From positions 2,108,001-2,172,000 of the forward strand of contig NZ_WAAQ01000001.1 of the NCBI RefSeq assembly GCF_008868125.1: a DNA stretch of 64,000 nucleotides, in the 5' to 3' direction. The stretch is from Microbacterium maritypicum (GTDB lineage Bacteria > Actinomycetota > Actinomycetes > Actinomycetales > Microbacteriaceae). Of this stretch, positions 1-12,137 are shown one piece after another (within the stretch, counting starts at the first letter, position 1; each line of letters begins with the position of its first letter). The notes beneath the pieces were generated by a model, which made no database searches, was not told the DNA's origin, and saw only the letters and a program-made list of their open reading frames with translations. Both the position numbers and the translations under genes were made by a program.

Positions 1-930
1 GACCAGGGTCTTGTATCCGAAGATCGGCTTGCGGCTGAAGACCGGGAAGATCTCGGAGACGATGCCGAAGAACGGCAGCGCGATGATGTACACCTCAGGG
101 TGACCGAAGAACCAGAACAGGTGCTGCCAGAGCAGGACGCCACCGTTGGCCGGGTCGTAGATGTGAGCGCCCAGGATGCGGTCTGCCGCTGCAGCGAAGA
201 TCGCGGCTGCGAGAACGGGGAACGCCATCAGGATGAGCAGGCTCGTGATCAGCGTGTTCCACGAGAAGATCGGCATGCGCCACATCGTCATGCCGGGCGC
301 ACGCATCGTGATGATCGTCGTGATGAAGTTCACGGCACCGAGGATCGTTCCGAAACCGGAGATGCCGAGTCCGACCATCCACAGGTTTCCACCCGCCCCG
401 GGCGAGAAGGATGCTCCTGCCAGCGGCTGATAGGCGAACCATCCGAAGGAGGCCGCGCCCTGCGGGGTGAGGAAGCCGGCGACCGCGATGGTGGAGCCGA
501 AGAGGACGAGCCAGAACGCGAAGGCGTTCAGACGCGGGAAGGCGACGTCGGGAGCACCGATCTGCAGCGGCAGGATGGCGTTGGCGAAGCCGGCGAACAG
601 CGGCGTCGCGAACATTAGCAGCATGATCGTGCCGTGCATCGTGAACAGCTGGTTGTACTGCTCCTTCGTCGGGATGATCTGCATGCCCGGCGCGAACAGT
701 TCGGCACGGATGACGAGTGCCATCACGCCGCCGAGCAGGAAGAACATCACCGAGGCGATCAGGTACATGTACCCGATGGTCTTGTGGTCCGTGGAGGTGA
801 TCCACTTGACGACGATGTTGCCCTTCTGCTCCACACGCGAGGAGCTCATCAGAGCAGCCTGGCGTGCAGGCAGGGTGTTAGGACGCGAGCGGGGAGACTC
901 GTCGGTACGGGGAGCTTCTGTGGTCGACAT
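1..930 (-). CDS. ctaD: cytochrome c oxidase subunit I, C-terminus cut by window edge
   Basis: Catalytic haem-copper subunit of the aa3-type terminal oxidase, an integral membrane protein that reduces O2 and pumps protons. The visible part is the first 310 residues; the C-terminus lies beyond base 1. The translation holds the family hallmarks: [16 protein letters not shown] near the start, the haem a ligand segment [11 protein letters not shown], and the CuB/active-site stretch [15 protein letters not shown] near residue 280. ATG at 930 follows a GAGGGGAG ribosome site, and the gene begins 3 bp after the subunit II stop, so the two are one operon (ctaC then ctaD on the minus strand). The identification is secure. 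Confidence 0.97.
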   Translation of the reverse strand, partial: MSTTEAPRTDESPRSRPNTLPARQAALMSSSRVEQKGNIVVKWITSTDHKTIGYMYLIASVMFFLLGGVMALVIRAELFAPGMQIIPTKEQYNQLFTMHGTIMLLMFATPLFAGFANAILPLQIGAPDVAFPRLNAFAFWLVLFGSTIAVAGFLTPQGAASFGWFAYQPLAGASFSPGAGGNLWMVGLGISGFGTILGAVNFITTIITMRAPGMTMWRMPIFSWNTLITSLLILMAFPVLAAAIFAAAADRILGAHIYDPANGGVLLWQHLFWFFGHPEVYIIALPFFGIVSEIFPVFSRKPIFGYKTLV

Positions 931-933
931 GGC

Positions 934-1836
934 TTACTCCCCTCCTTCCTCGGTGTCGGTCTTCGGGGTCGTCCCCGGGAGGTTCGAGAGACGGTCGTAG
1001 GCGCCGGTGATGTCACCGGTGTTGCCCTGCTCCTCGAGCGACGCGAGGTAGGAGTCGTACTCGCTCTGCGAGACGACCTTCACGTTGAAGAGCATCATCG
1101 AGTGGTACTCGCCGCAGAGCTCGGCGCACTTACCGGCGTACTCGCCCTCTCGCGTCGGGATGAACGACCAGGAGTTGTCCTTCCCGATGAACATGTCCTT
1201 CTTGTAGAGGAAGTCGATGATCCAGAAGGAGTGGATGACGTCACGGGACTGAAGGTTGATCGTCACCTTCTTGTCGACGGGCAGCACCAGCGTCGGCAGC
1301 TGCGCCTGGTCGATGTTGCCGTCCTTGTCGGGCTGGGCCTGGATGCCCATGGTCCACACGGCGTCGGAGTTGTCCTTCTCGTCGCCGTCGTACTGGAAGT
1401 CCCACGCCCACTGCTTCGCGATCGCGGTGACCTCGACGTCGGGCTGGTCCCACTTGGCTTCGATCTCGGTCTGATCACGAGCGGTGAAGAAGAACATTCC
1501 CAGCACGAGGATGAGCGGCACGATCGTGTAGAAGATCTCGATCGGCATGTTGTAGCGCATCTGCACCGGAAGACCGGTCTGGCCCTTGCGGCGGCGGTAG
1601 GCGATCGCAGCCCAGGCCATCAGGCCCCAGGTGATGATGCCGACGGCGAGAAGCACGATCCAGGAGTTCACCCAGAGCGAGGAGACGCGCTCGGTCTGGT
1701 TGGTGGCTGCGGGGCCACCCTCCACGAAGCCCGGAAGAAAGCCGTTCAGCTCGGTGGGAGAGCATCCCGCCAGGGCCAAGGCTGCCGCAACTCCCACAGG
1801 GAGGGCGGCCCAACGAAGGCTGCGTTTCGAGGGCAC
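934..1836 (-). CDS. ctaC: cytochrome c oxidase subunit II, lipoprotein
   Basis: CuA-carrying subunit that accepts electrons from cytochrome c and passes them to subunit I. The 300-aa product begins with a lipoprotein signal whose lipobox LAGC places the lipidated Cys at residue 25. Two transmembrane helices follow (about residues 54-80 and 97-118), then a cupredoxin domain with the CuA site CAELCGEYHSMM at 237-248 (C237, C241, H245, M248). I chose the GTG at 1836 because AAAGG lies 6 nt upstream; an upstream start at 1872 would put 12 extra residues before the signal peptide. It is followed at once by ctaD. Confidence 0.95.
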   Translation of the reverse strand: MPSKRSLRWAALPVGVAAALALAGCSPTELNGFLPGFVEGGPAATNQTERVSSLWVNSWIVLLAVGIITWGLMAWAAIAYRRRKGQTGLPVQMRYNMPIEIFYTIVPLILVLGMFFFTARDQTEIEAKWDQPDVEVTAIAKQWAWDFQYDGDEKDNSDAVWTMGIQAQPDKDGNIDQAQLPTLVLPVDKKVTINLQSRDVIHSFWIIDFLYKKDMFIGKDNSWSFIPTREGEYAGKCAELCGEYHSMMLFNVKVVSQSEYDSYLASLEEQGNTGDITGAYDRLSNLPGTTPKTDTEEGGE

Positions 1837-1871
1837 GATGCACCTTTCAGATCGCGAACAGAGCACACCCA

Positions 1872-1877
1872 AGTCTA
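1872..1877 (-). promoter_or_regulatory. candidate -10 element for ctaC
   Basis: On the minus strand this reads TAGACT, fitting the TANNNT actinobacterial -10 pattern, 35 bp before the GTG start. The expected leader of about 30 nt contains the AAAGG ribosome site. No convincing -35 is visible. Confidence 0.4.
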
Positions 1878-1928
1878 GGGCAACCTCACACCTGATTCAT
1901 GCCATCCACGCAGGTTCCGGAACCAGAA

Positions 1929-1959
1929 CGGCCGTCGTCACCAGTGGTGACGACGGCCG
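1929..1959 (-). terminator. hairpin terminator after erpA
   Basis: A perfect 14-bp stem (1929-1942 with 1946-1959) with a 3-nt loop. It lies just past the erpA stop and before the ctaC promoter on the minus strand. There is no true T-tract after it, as is common in high-GC actinobacteria. Confidence 0.7.
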
Positions 1960-1976
1960 AGTCGGCGAAGCGAGGG

Positions 1977-2339
1977 TCAGTGGAAGCTGTCGCCACAGGC
2001 GCAGCTGCCCGCTGCGTTGGGGTTGTCGATCGTGAACCCCTGCTCGGAGATGGTGTCCTTGAAGTCGATCGCCGCTCCGTCGAGGTACGGGACGCTCATG
2101 TTGTCGATGATGACCTCGACGCCGTCGAAGTCGACGGTCTCGTCGCCCTCGAGGTAGCGCTCGTCGAAGTAGAGCTGGTAGATCAGCCCCGAACACCCGC
2201 CCGGCTGCACCGCGACGCGCAGACGCAGGTCATCGCGGCCTTCCTGCTCGAGGAGGTTCTTCACCTTCGTGGCGGCAGCGTCGGTCAGGGTGACGCCGTG
2301 TGCGCGGGTGGTCTCTGGGGAGAGTGTGGTGTCGCTCAT
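1977..2339 (-). CDS. erpA: iron-sulfur cluster insertion protein ErpA
   Basis: A-type carrier that delivers Fe-S clusters to apo-proteins in the cytoplasm. The 120-aa product has the HesB/IscA fold signature, with the three invariant cysteines at C49 (in QPGGCSG) and C113 and C115 (in GSCACGDSF near the C-terminus). ATG at 2339 is preceded by AAGGAG at ideal spacing; the longer open frame upstream has no such support. It stands alone between the dipeptidase gene and a hairpin. Next to ctaCD it is a plausible source of clusters for respiratory enzymes, but that link is inference. Confidence 0.93.
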   Translation of the reverse strand: MSDTTLSPETTRAHGVTLTDAAATKVKNLLEQEGRDDLRLRVAVQPGGCSGLIYQLYFDERYLEGDETVDFDGVEVIIDNMSVPYLDGAAIDFKDTISEQGFTIDNPNAAGSCACGDSFH

Positions 2340-2409
2340 GTCGCTCCTTGTGACGGGCCGCAGGTGCACGGCTTCTCGGACGATTCTACCGCCGCAGATG
2401 CGGGGAGGC

Positions 2410-3813
2410 TCAGAGTTCTGCGGCATTCATGCGAGCGAGCAGCAGCGCCTCGGTCGCGACCGCGTGGCGGAAGGTGTCGAGGTGCAGCGACTCATTCGGG
2501 CTGTGCGCGCGCGAATGCGGGTCCTCGACACCCGTGACGAGGATCTGTGCGGCGGGGAATTCCCGCACCAGGTCGGCGATGAACGGGATCGATCCGCCCA
2601 CGCCCAGGTCCACCGGAGGCACCCCGTACCCGTCGCGCATCGCGTCCCGGGTCAGCGCGACCGCCCAGCCGCTGGTGTCCACGAGGAAACCGTCGCCGAG
2701 GTCGACATCCGAGAAGGTGAGCTCGGCACCGAAAGGTGCGTGTGCGCGGAGGTGGCGCTCCAAGGCCTCGTATGCCTCCTGGCCGCTCTGGCCCGGAGCC
2801 ACGCGAGCACTGATCACGACGGTGACCTCGGGGAGCAGCGTATTGGAGGCTGCCGCCACGCTGGTGGCGTCGATCCCGATCACCGTGACCGACGGCTTGT
2901 TCCAGATCCGGCTGAGGATGCTGCCGTCCCCGATAGGAGTGGTGCCGGGAAGGAGTCCTGCTTCGTCCCGCAGCGTCGCCTCGGTGTAGTCGGGGGTGGG
3001 GGCGTCGCGCTCGGTCATCCCCTCGACCGCCACCGAGCCGTCGGCGTTCCACAGCGTGGACAGCAGCGTGACGGTCGCCATCATCGCGTCGGGTACGGCG
3101 CCGCCGAACATTCCGGAGTGCGAGGCGTGGTCCAGGGTGCGCACGCGCATCGTGAACCGGGCGTTGCCACGGAGGGAGACGGTGAGACCGGGAGTCACGG
3201 AGTCCCAGTTGCCCGAGTCGGCCACGACGATGGCGTCGGCGCGGAGAGCATCCTTGTTGTCGGAGAGGAACTGGGCGAACGAACGGGACCCGTACTCCTC
3301 CTCCCCTTCGATGAACATCGCGATGCCGAGGTCGAGGTCATCGCCGAGCACCTCGCTCACCGCGCGGATCGAGGCGATATGCGACATGATGCCGGCCTTG
3401 TCGTCGGCCGCACCGCGCCCGTAGAGACGCCCGTCGCGCACCGTCGGCTCGAACGGCGGGGTCTCCCAGAGGGCATCGTCTCCCGGAGGCTGCACGTCGT
3501 GGTGCGCGTACAGAAGGATCGTGGGCTTGCCGTTGCGGGCCGCGCGCGCGGCGAGGACGGCCGGCTGCCCCTGCTCGTCGGTGCCGGGAATCGCGGCGCG
3601 GAGGACGCGCACCTCGTCGAAGACTCCGGTGCCCGACGCCAGCGCGGCCACGGCTTCCGCGCTGCGCTCCAGCTGGGTCTGATCGAACGCGGGCCAGGCC
3701 ATCCCCGGAATGCGCACGAGGTGGCCGAGGTCCGACAGCGCTGACGGGATCCCGATCGCCACCGCCTCGAGGACGGCGGCATCGGACTCACGGGGAGGAA
3801 CAGGAGAGGTCAT
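2410..3813 (-). CDS. M20 family metallodipeptidase
   Basis: Cytoplasmic di-zinc peptidase of the PepV/CNDP-like M20 family, cleaving dipeptides or short N-acyl substrates. In the 467-aa product, YAHHDVQPPGD gives the first metal His and catalytic Asp, GRGAADDKAG the bridging Asp, and EGEEEYGS the general-base Glu pair. SHSGMFGG sits in the dimerisation lid, and the C-terminal HSPNESL carries the last metal-binding His. ATG at 3813 is preceded by TAAGAT and then 7 nt with no ribosome site, so the message is probably leaderless. It diverges from the DUF3043 gene, with the two promoters sharing 3814-3859. The exact substrate is not shown by the sequence. Confidence 0.88.
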   Translation of the reverse strand: MTSPVPPRESDAAVLEAVAIGIPSALSDLGHLVRIPGMAWPAFDQTQLERSAEAVAALASGTGVFDEVRVLRAAIPGTDEQGQPAVLAARAARNGKPTILLYAHHDVQPPGDDALWETPPFEPTVRDGRLYGRGAADDKAGIMSHIASIRAVSEVLGDDLDLGIAMFIEGEEEYGSRSFAQFLSDNKDALRADAIVVADSGNWDSVTPGLTVSLRGNARFTMRVRTLDHASHSGMFGGAVPDAMMATVTLLSTLWNADGSVAVEGMTERDAPTPDYTEATLRDEAGLLPGTTPIGDGSILSRIWNKPSVTVIGIDATSVAAASNTLLPEVTVVISARVAPGQSGQEAYEALERHLRAHAPFGAELTFSDVDLGDGFLVDTSGWAVALTRDAMRDGYGVPPVDLGVGGSIPFIADLVREFPAAQILVTGVEDPHSRAHSPNESLHLDTFRHAVATEALLLARMNAAEL

Positions 3814-3820
3814 GCGAGTA

Positions 3821-3826
3821 ATCTTA
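3821..3826 (-). promoter_or_regulatory. -10 element of the dipeptidase gene, leaderless
   Basis: Minus strand TAAGAT, 7 nt before the ATG at 3813. That spacing puts transcription start at or next to the start codon. The same bases overlap a TAAGGT on the plus strand that could serve the divergent DUF3043 gene. Confidence 0.5.
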
Positions 3827-3859
3827 AGGTGATCCCCCGCCGGCGAACCGAGGAACTCC

Positions 3860-4432
3860 GTGTCCACTACCCCTACCTCCCCTTCCACGAACGACGACAC
3901 CCCCGAGACGACTGCCGTCGGCAAGGGGCGCGCGACGCCGACCCGTGCGGAGCAGGAGGCAGCTCGTCGCCGCCCCCTGGTCGCCAACACCAAGGAGGCG
4001 AAGGCGGCCGCGAAGGCGGAGCTCAACGAGCGTCGCGCACGAGCGCAGGCCGGCATGGCCGCCGGCGAGGAGAAGTACCTCCCGGTCCGTGACAAGGGCC
4101 CGCAGCGCCGCTGGGTCCGCGACTACGTGGATGCGGGCTGGCACCCGGCCGAGTTCGTGATGGGAGTGATGGTCCTGGTCATCCTCGCCTCGCTGGTGCC
4201 GGCGAACACGGTCATCTCGTTCTACGCGTACATCGTGATGATGGGTTACCTCGTCATCGCGATCGGCGGCATGATCCTGCTCGGCATGCGCGTCAAGCGC
4301 AAGGCCGCGGCGAAGTTCGGCAAGGAGCGTCTCGAGCGCGGTCTGGGCTGGTACGCCGCGATGCGCGCCCTGCAGATGCGATTCATGCGTCTGCCGAAGC
4401 CGCAGGTCAAGCGCGGCCAGTACCCCGACTGA
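3860..4432 (+). CDS. DUF3043 family membrane protein
   Basis: A 190-aa protein matching the DUF3043 family, widespread in Actinobacteria and of unknown function. It has a Ser/Thr-rich start, a highly charged Ala/Arg/Lys stretch (about residues 30-70) likely to form a helix, and a conserved block around PQRRWVRDYVDAGWHPAEF. Two transmembrane helices follow (about 98-114 and 120-143), then a basic C-terminal tail. The GTG at 3860 is preceded by GAGGAAC. Its last 26 bp overlap the 3' end of pyrD on the opposite strand. Confidence 0.85.
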   Translation: MSTTPTSPSTNDDTPETTAVGKGRATPTRAEQEAARRRPLVANTKEAKAAAKAELNERRARAQAGMAAGEEKYLPVRDKGPQRRWVRDYVDAGWHPAEFVMGVMVLVILASLVPANTVISFYAYIVMMGYLVIAIGGMILLGMRVKRKAAAKFGKERLERGLGWYAAMRALQMRFMRLPKPQVKRGQYPD

Positions 4433-5444
4433 TCAGTCCCCTGTTGATCTCCCGGCCCCAGAACGGGCCGCGGTACAGGAAAGCGGTGTAGCCCTGCACG
4501 AGGGTCGCACCGGCCGCAAGGCGCTCCTGCACGTCGGATGGCGTCTCCACTCCCCCGACGGCGATCACGCAGAAGTCGGCGGGAACGGCTTCGCGCACGA
4601 CCCGAAGGACTTCGAGCGAGCGCTTCTTCAGCGGTGCACCGGACAGTCCTCCCGCGCCTGCCGCCTCGACCGTCGCGGGATCCGTGAGCAGACCGTCTCG
4701 GCTGATGGTGGTGTTGTGCGCGATGATTCCCGCGAGTCCCTCGGCGACGGCCATCTGGGCGATCGCAGTGATCTCCTCGTCGGGAAGATCCGGTGCGATC
4801 TTGACGAGCAGCGGTGTGGCGCCGGAAGCCTCTCGAACGGCGCGCAGCAGCGGAGCCAGCGTCTCCACCGCTTGCAGTCCTCGCAGTCCCGGAGTGTTCG
4901 GCGACGACACGTTGACGGCCAGGTAGTCGGCGAGCGGAGCGAGCCGTGTCGCCGAGGCCACGTAGTCCGCCGTCGCATCCTCGACCTCGACCACACGGCT
5001 CTTGCCGATGTTGACCCCGATGATCGTGTCAGGCGCGCCGCGCCGCAGGCGGGCGAGCCTGCGCGCCGCCGCATCCGCTCCGGCGTTGTTGAAGCCCATC
5101 CGATTGATCACGGCGCGATCCGCGATGAGACGGAACAGCCGCGGCTTCGGGTTCCCCTCCTGGGCGATCGCGGTCACGGTGCCGACTTCCACATGTCCGA
5201 AGCCGAGAGCTGCGAGTCCTCGCACGCCGACCGCGTTCTTGTCGAAGCCCGCGGCGACGCCGAACGGCGAGGGGAAGGTGAGACCGAGCGCCTCGACGCG
5301 CAGCGACGGGTCAGGGCGGGTGATCGCGCGCGTGGCCCACGAGAACGGAGGCACACCGAGCACGCGGATCACCGCCATGCCGGCGTGGTGGGCGAACTCG
5401 GGATCGAAGCGCGAGAGGACAGCGCGGAAGAGCAGCGGATACAT
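4407..5444 (-). CDS. pyrD: dihydroorotate dehydrogenase (quinone), class 2
   Basis: Membrane-associated flavoenzyme of pyrimidine synthesis that oxidises dihydroorotate with a quinone acceptor. The 345-aa product has the short amphipathic N-terminus of class 2 enzymes, followed by PSPFGVAAGFDKNA, the FMN/substrate segment FNNAGAD, and NVSSPNTPGLRGLQ carrying the catalytic Ser. VKIAPDLPDEE and AVGGVETPSD follow, and the end is LYRGPFWGREINRGL. ATG at 5444 follows TAATCT by 7 nt and has no convincing ribosome site. It lies 10 bp after nrdR and overlaps the convergent DUF3043 gene by 26 bp. Confidence 0.95.
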   Translation of the reverse strand: MYPLLFRAVLSRFDPEFAHHAGMAVIRVLGVPPFSWATRAITRPDPSLRVEALGLTFPSPFGVAAGFDKNAVGVRGLAALGFGHVEVGTVTAIAQEGNPKPRLFRLIADRAVINRMGFNNAGADAAARRLARLRRGAPDTIIGVNIGKSRVVEVEDATADYVASATRLAPLADYLAVNVSSPNTPGLRGLQAVETLAPLLRAVREASGATPLLVKIAPDLPDEEITAIAQMAVAEGLAGIIAHNTTISRDGLLTDPATVEAAGAGGLSGAPLKKRSLEVLRVVREAVPADFCVIAVGGVETPSDVQERLAAGATLVQGYTAFLYRGPFWGREINRGLISRGTGRA

Positions 5445-5451
5445 CCCTGCC

Positions 5452-5457
5452 AGATTA
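5452..5457 (-). promoter_or_regulatory. -10 element of pyrD overlapping the nrdR stop codon
   Basis: Minus strand TAATCT, 7 nt before the pyrD ATG. Its first three bases are the TAA stop codon of nrdR. This predicts an internal promoter and a leaderless pyrD mRNA. Confidence 0.5.
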
Positions 5458-5925
5458 CCGCTCCTCGGACTCCCGCTTCGTGTGGTCGGCGCGCAGATCT
5501 GTGATCGCGGCCTCGAAATCCTCGAGCGAATCGAAGGCCTGGTAGACACTGGCGAAGCGCAGGAACGCGACCTCATCGAGGTCACGCAGCGGACCGAGGA
5601 TGGCGAGACCGATCTCGTTGGTGTCGAGCTGCGACACGCCTGTCTGTCGGACGGCCTCCTCCACGCGCTGTGCGAGCACCGCGAGGTCGCCCTCCGTCAC
5701 CGGGCGCCCTTGGCAGGCCTTCCGCACACCCGTGATGACCTTCTCCCGACTGAACGGCTCCATCACGCCGGAACGCTTGATCACGTTGAGACTCGCGGTC
5801 TCGGTCGTCGTGAAACGGCCGCCGCACTCCGGGCACTGTCGACGACGCCTGATCGAGAGCCCGTCGTCGCTCGTGCGTGAATCGATGACGCGGGAGTCGG
5901 GGTGTCGACAGAAGGGGCAGTGCAT
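5455..5925 (-). CDS. nrdR: transcriptional repressor NrdR
   Basis: Zinc-ribbon and ATP-cone repressor of ribonucleotide reductase operons, which senses dATP/ATP. The 156-aa length is typical. The zinc ribbon uses C3, C6, C31 and C34, and the ATP-cone domain follows (about residues 46-136) with the segment [13 protein letters not shown]. Binding sites would be NrdR boxes ahead of nrd genes, which are not in this window. ATG at 5925 is preceded by TAGGAT and 7 nt. It sits 10 bp after hisD, an arrangement that could be co-transcribed or separately initiated. Confidence 0.95.
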   Translation of the reverse strand: MHCPFCRHPDSRVIDSRTSDDGLSIRRRRQCPECGGRFTTTETASLNVIKRSGVMEPFSREKVITGVRKACQGRPVTEGDLAVLAQRVEEAVRQTGVSQLDTNEIGLAILGPLRDLDEVAFLRFASVYQAFDSLEDFEAAITDLRADHTKRESEER

Positions 5926-5932
5926 CTGACCG

Positions 5933-5938
5933 ATCCTA
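5933..5938 (-). promoter_or_regulatory. -10 element of nrdR overlapping the hisD stop codon
   Basis: Minus strand TAGGAT, 7 nt before the nrdR ATG. Its TAG is also the stop codon of hisD. This is the same design as at pyrD. Confidence 0.5.
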
Positions 5939-7240
5939 CGCGGTGAAACGGGCCTCGATCGCTTCACCGTGCGCGGGAAGCACCTCGGTGTCGGCGAGGG
6001 CGACGACCCCGGCGCGCACGGCCGCCAGCGCAGCCCTGTCGTAGGAGATCACCTGCTGCGGTCGAAGGAAGGTGTACGAGCCGAGCCCGGGAGCATAGCG
6101 TGCCTGTCCCCCGGTCGGCAGCACGTGATTGCTGCCAGCCATGTAGTCACCGAGGCTCACCGGCGTCTGGTCGCCGACGAAGACGGCTCCGGCGCTGGTG
6201 AAGTCGGCGGCCGCCTCTTCGGCATCCACGAGGTGCAGTTCGAGGTGCTCCGGCGCATAGGCGTTGCTGAACGCCGTGGCCATGGCCCTGTCGTCGACGA
6301 GGACGATGGCGGACTGAGGCCCCGACAGCGCGGCGGCGACGCGTTCGCTGTGCCGGGTGATCGTGGCGATCCGCTGCACCTCGACGGCGACCTGTTCTGC
6401 GAGCTCGGCCGCGTCGGTGACAAGCACGGCGGACGCCTGCTCATCGTGCTCGGCCTGGCTCACGAGGTCGGCGGCGATGAGACGCGGATCCGCGTGTGCA
6501 TCGGCGACCACGAGGATCTCCGTCGCCCCGGCTTCCGAGTCCGTGCCGACGACGCCGGCGACGGCACGTTTGGCCGACGCGACATAGTTGTTGCCCGGCC
6601 CGGACACGACATCGACCGGATCGAGGCCGAGCGACGGCACGCCGTACGCCAGGGCGCCGATCGCGCCGGCACCTCCCATCGCGTACACCTCGGTCACACC
6701 CAGCAGCGCCGCCGCCGCGAGGATGGTCGGGTGGATTCTTCCACCCTGATCTGCCTGCGGCGGCGAAGCCAGGGCGATCTCCTGGACGCCGGCGACCTGC
6801 GCGGGGACGACGTTCATGATCACGCTCGACGGGTAGACGGCCTTGCCGCCGGGAATGTACACGCCCACACGGTGGACCGGTTGCCAGCGCTGCGTGATGA
6901 CAGCTCCCTCGCCGATCCTGGTGACCTGTGTGGCGGGGACCTGCGCGGCGGAGGCGAGACGGACTCGGCGGATGGCCTCCTCGAGCGCACTGCGCACCTC
7001 GGGAGCGAGCTCCGCGAGAGCCGTGGTGATGTGCTCGGCGGGCACGCGCACGGCGTGGTCCGTGACCGCGTCGAAACGCTCGGCCTGCTCGCGAAGAGCG
7101 GCCTCGCCGCGGTCACGCACGTCCTCGACGATGCGTGCGGCGGTGTCGAGTGCTTCGGCGCGTGCCTGGGTCGCCCGGGGTACTGCGGCGAGCATGCCTG
7201 CGGGCGAGAGCTCGCGCCCTCGCAGATCGATTGTGCGCAT
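5936..7240 (-). CDS. hisD: histidinol dehydrogenase
   Basis: Zn-dependent enzyme that catalyses the last two oxidations of histidine synthesis (L-histidinol to L-histidine, 2 NAD+). The 434-aa length is normal. Recognisable blocks are [20 protein letters not shown], the glycine-rich [26 protein letters not shown] with conserved Gln and His, and [11 protein letters not shown] at 7240 follows AAGGG, one base after the stop of the upstream membrane-protein gene. No other his genes are in the window, so hisD is detached from hisC/hisB here or their run lies elsewhere. Confidence 0.95.
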   Translation of the reverse strand: MRTIDLRGRELSPAGMLAAVPRATQARAEALDTAARIVEDVRDRGEAALREQAERFDAVTDHAVRVPAEHITTALAELAPEVRSALEEAIRRVRLASAAQVPATQVTRIGEGAVITQRWQPVHRVGVYIPGGKAVYPSSVIMNVVPAQVAGVQEIALASPPQADQGGRIHPTILAAAALLGVTEVYAMGGAGAIGALAYGVPSLGLDPVDVVSGPGNNYVASAKRAVAGVVGTDSEAGATEILVVADAHADPRLIAADLVSQAEHDEQASAVLVTDAAELAEQVAVEVQRIATITRHSERVAAALSGPQSAIVLVDDRAMATAFSNAYAPEHLELHLVDAEEAAADFTSAGAVFVGDQTPVSLGDYMAGSNHVLPTGGQARYAPGLGSYTFLRPQQVISYDRAALAAVRAGVVALADTEVLPAHGEAIEARFTA

Positions 7241-7241
7241 T

Positions 7242-8477
7242 TCAGCCCTTCGTGATGTCGGAGATGTCGTGGAGGTAGCCGATCCGTCCGTCGTCATGTC
7301 GGACGACGAACGCACCCCCACGGTCCTCGATCACGAGAGCCCAGGCGTTCGGACCGATACGGAAAAGCGGTTCGCCCCGCTCGTCGTGGACGTCGCGCTC
7401 AGAGGGCGCGAGGATCCAGAACGGCTGTGCCACGGCGGCGTTCTCACGCGGGTTCGTCGCCTCGAGATCGGCATCGGTCACGCCCTCGAGTAGCAGCGGC
7501 GCAGGCTCTTCCTCGACCGCGCCCGTCTCGTAGGTCGCGGCCGTCTCCAGCAGCGACTCGATGCTTCCGGTGTCCGAGACGATCTCCGGTTCCTGTCCAC
7601 GCGAACGGCGCGAATAGGCCGGCACATACTCCTCGTCGGTGCTCGCCTGCTCGGTGCCGATGCCGCCGCCCGAGGCGTGCGCCGTCAGCGGCACCTGTGC
7701 AGCCAGGTCGAAACGAGCGATCTCGTCGGTCGCCTGCTGACCCGATGCCTCGTCGTCGAGCGCAACGACGAGGGGGGACGCGGAGCCGTCCGCGATGACG
7801 TCGGTCGGGCTCGCGGCGTGCGCCTCGAGTGCGGCGGAGGATGCCGCCGAGGCGGATGTGTCGACGGATTCTTCGGAGGCTTCCGGGACCGGCACGGGTT
7901 CGGGACGCGGTCTCGCGATGACGGGGCGCACCGGATTCGCATTGCGGTGGGCGAGAGTCACCAGGCGACCGTGGAAGTCTTCCTTCAATCCCGGGATGAT
8001 CGGGGCGAAGACCGTGAGGACGACGAGAGCCAGGGAGGTGATGACCATGGCCACCCCGTTCCACGTGAGGCTCCAGTTCCCGGTGGACACCACAGCGGAG
8101 ATCGCGAGCCAGAGGCTGCCGGCCCAGACCGTGGCCGACACGGAGAAGGCGACCGAGGCGAACTGATCGATGCCGAGCGAACCGACCCGGCGGATGCCCT
8201 CGGGCGAGAATCGGCGCAGCACCAGCAGGAAGACGGCGACCGTCGGGAGCGCGACCGGGAGGACCCATTGGATGCCGACACTCCACAGCGAGAGGTCGCC
8301 GATCAGCGGGAAGAACGAGAACACGAAGGACAGCAGCCAGACGCCGACGATGAGCAGCTCCCGCAGCGTGAATCCGAGGATGCCGAACTCAGGGGTGACC
8401 TCTTCGTCGTACAGGACACCGTCATCGTCGCCGAAAACCTCGTCCTCGGGTTCTGTTTCGGGGAGATCCGTGCTCAT
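7242..8477 (-). CDS. membrane protein of unknown function with four TM helices
   Basis: I do not recognise a named family. The 411-aa product has an acidic N-terminus (about residues 1-30), then four hydrophobic helices (about 38-58, 66-88, 105-130, 140-162). A long Ala/Glu/Ser-rich linker rich in acidic residues follows (about 185-345), and a compact C-terminal segment of about 60 residues begins PFWILAPSERDV and ends in the pattern GRIGYLHDISDI. That tail looks like a small folded module on a tether. ATG at 8477 has AAAGGA 6 nt upstream. It lies 72 bp after dnaE and 1 bp before hisD, so it is probably co-transcribed with hisD. Confidence 0.7.
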   Translation of the reverse strand: MSTDLPETEPEDEVFGDDDGVLYDEEVTPEFGILGFTLRELLIVGVWLLSFVFSFFPLIGDLSLWSVGIQWVLPVALPTVAVFLLVLRRFSPEGIRRVGSLGIDQFASVAFSVSATVWAGSLWLAISAVVSTGNWSLTWNGVAMVITSLALVVLTVFAPIIPGLKEDFHGRLVTLAHRNANPVRPVIARPRPEPVPVPEASEESVDTSASAASSAALEAHAASPTDVIADGSASPLVVALDDEASGQQATDEIARFDLAAQVPLTAHASGGGIGTEQASTDEEYVPAYSRRSRGQEPEIVSDTGSIESLLETAATYETGAVEEEPAPLLLEGVTDADLEATNPRENAAVAQPFWILAPSERDVHDERGEPLFRIGPNAWALVIEDRGGAFVVRHDDGRIGYLHDISDITKG

Positions 8478-8549
8478 GCGTGGTCCTTTCGTCACAGGGC
8501 TCGACGGGGTGATTCGTCGTGCTGCCGACGGCTCACGATCCTACCCCGC

Positions 8550-12068
<3,519 letters not shown>

Positions 12069-12075
12069 GCCTTCG

Positions 12076-12081
12076 ATTCTA
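12076..12081 (-). promoter_or_regulatory. -10 element of dnaE, leaderless
   Basis: Minus strand TAGAAT, 7 nt before the dnaE ATG. The sigma-operon hairpin at 12087-12119 ends immediately upstream, so this promoter starts a new transcription unit. Confidence 0.55.
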
Positions 12082-12086
12082 CGGCG

Positions 12087-12119
12087 GAGCCCCGACACCG
12101 GAGGTCGGTGTCGGGGCTC
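12087..12119 (-). terminator. terminator of the sigma/partner operon
   Basis: A perfect 14-bp GC-rich stem (12087-12100 with 12106-12119) and a 5-nt loop, 18 bp after the stop of the last partner gene. It separates the four-gene sigma operon from dnaE. Confidence 0.8.
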
Positions 12120-12137
12120 TGGAAGTAGTCTGCACGC

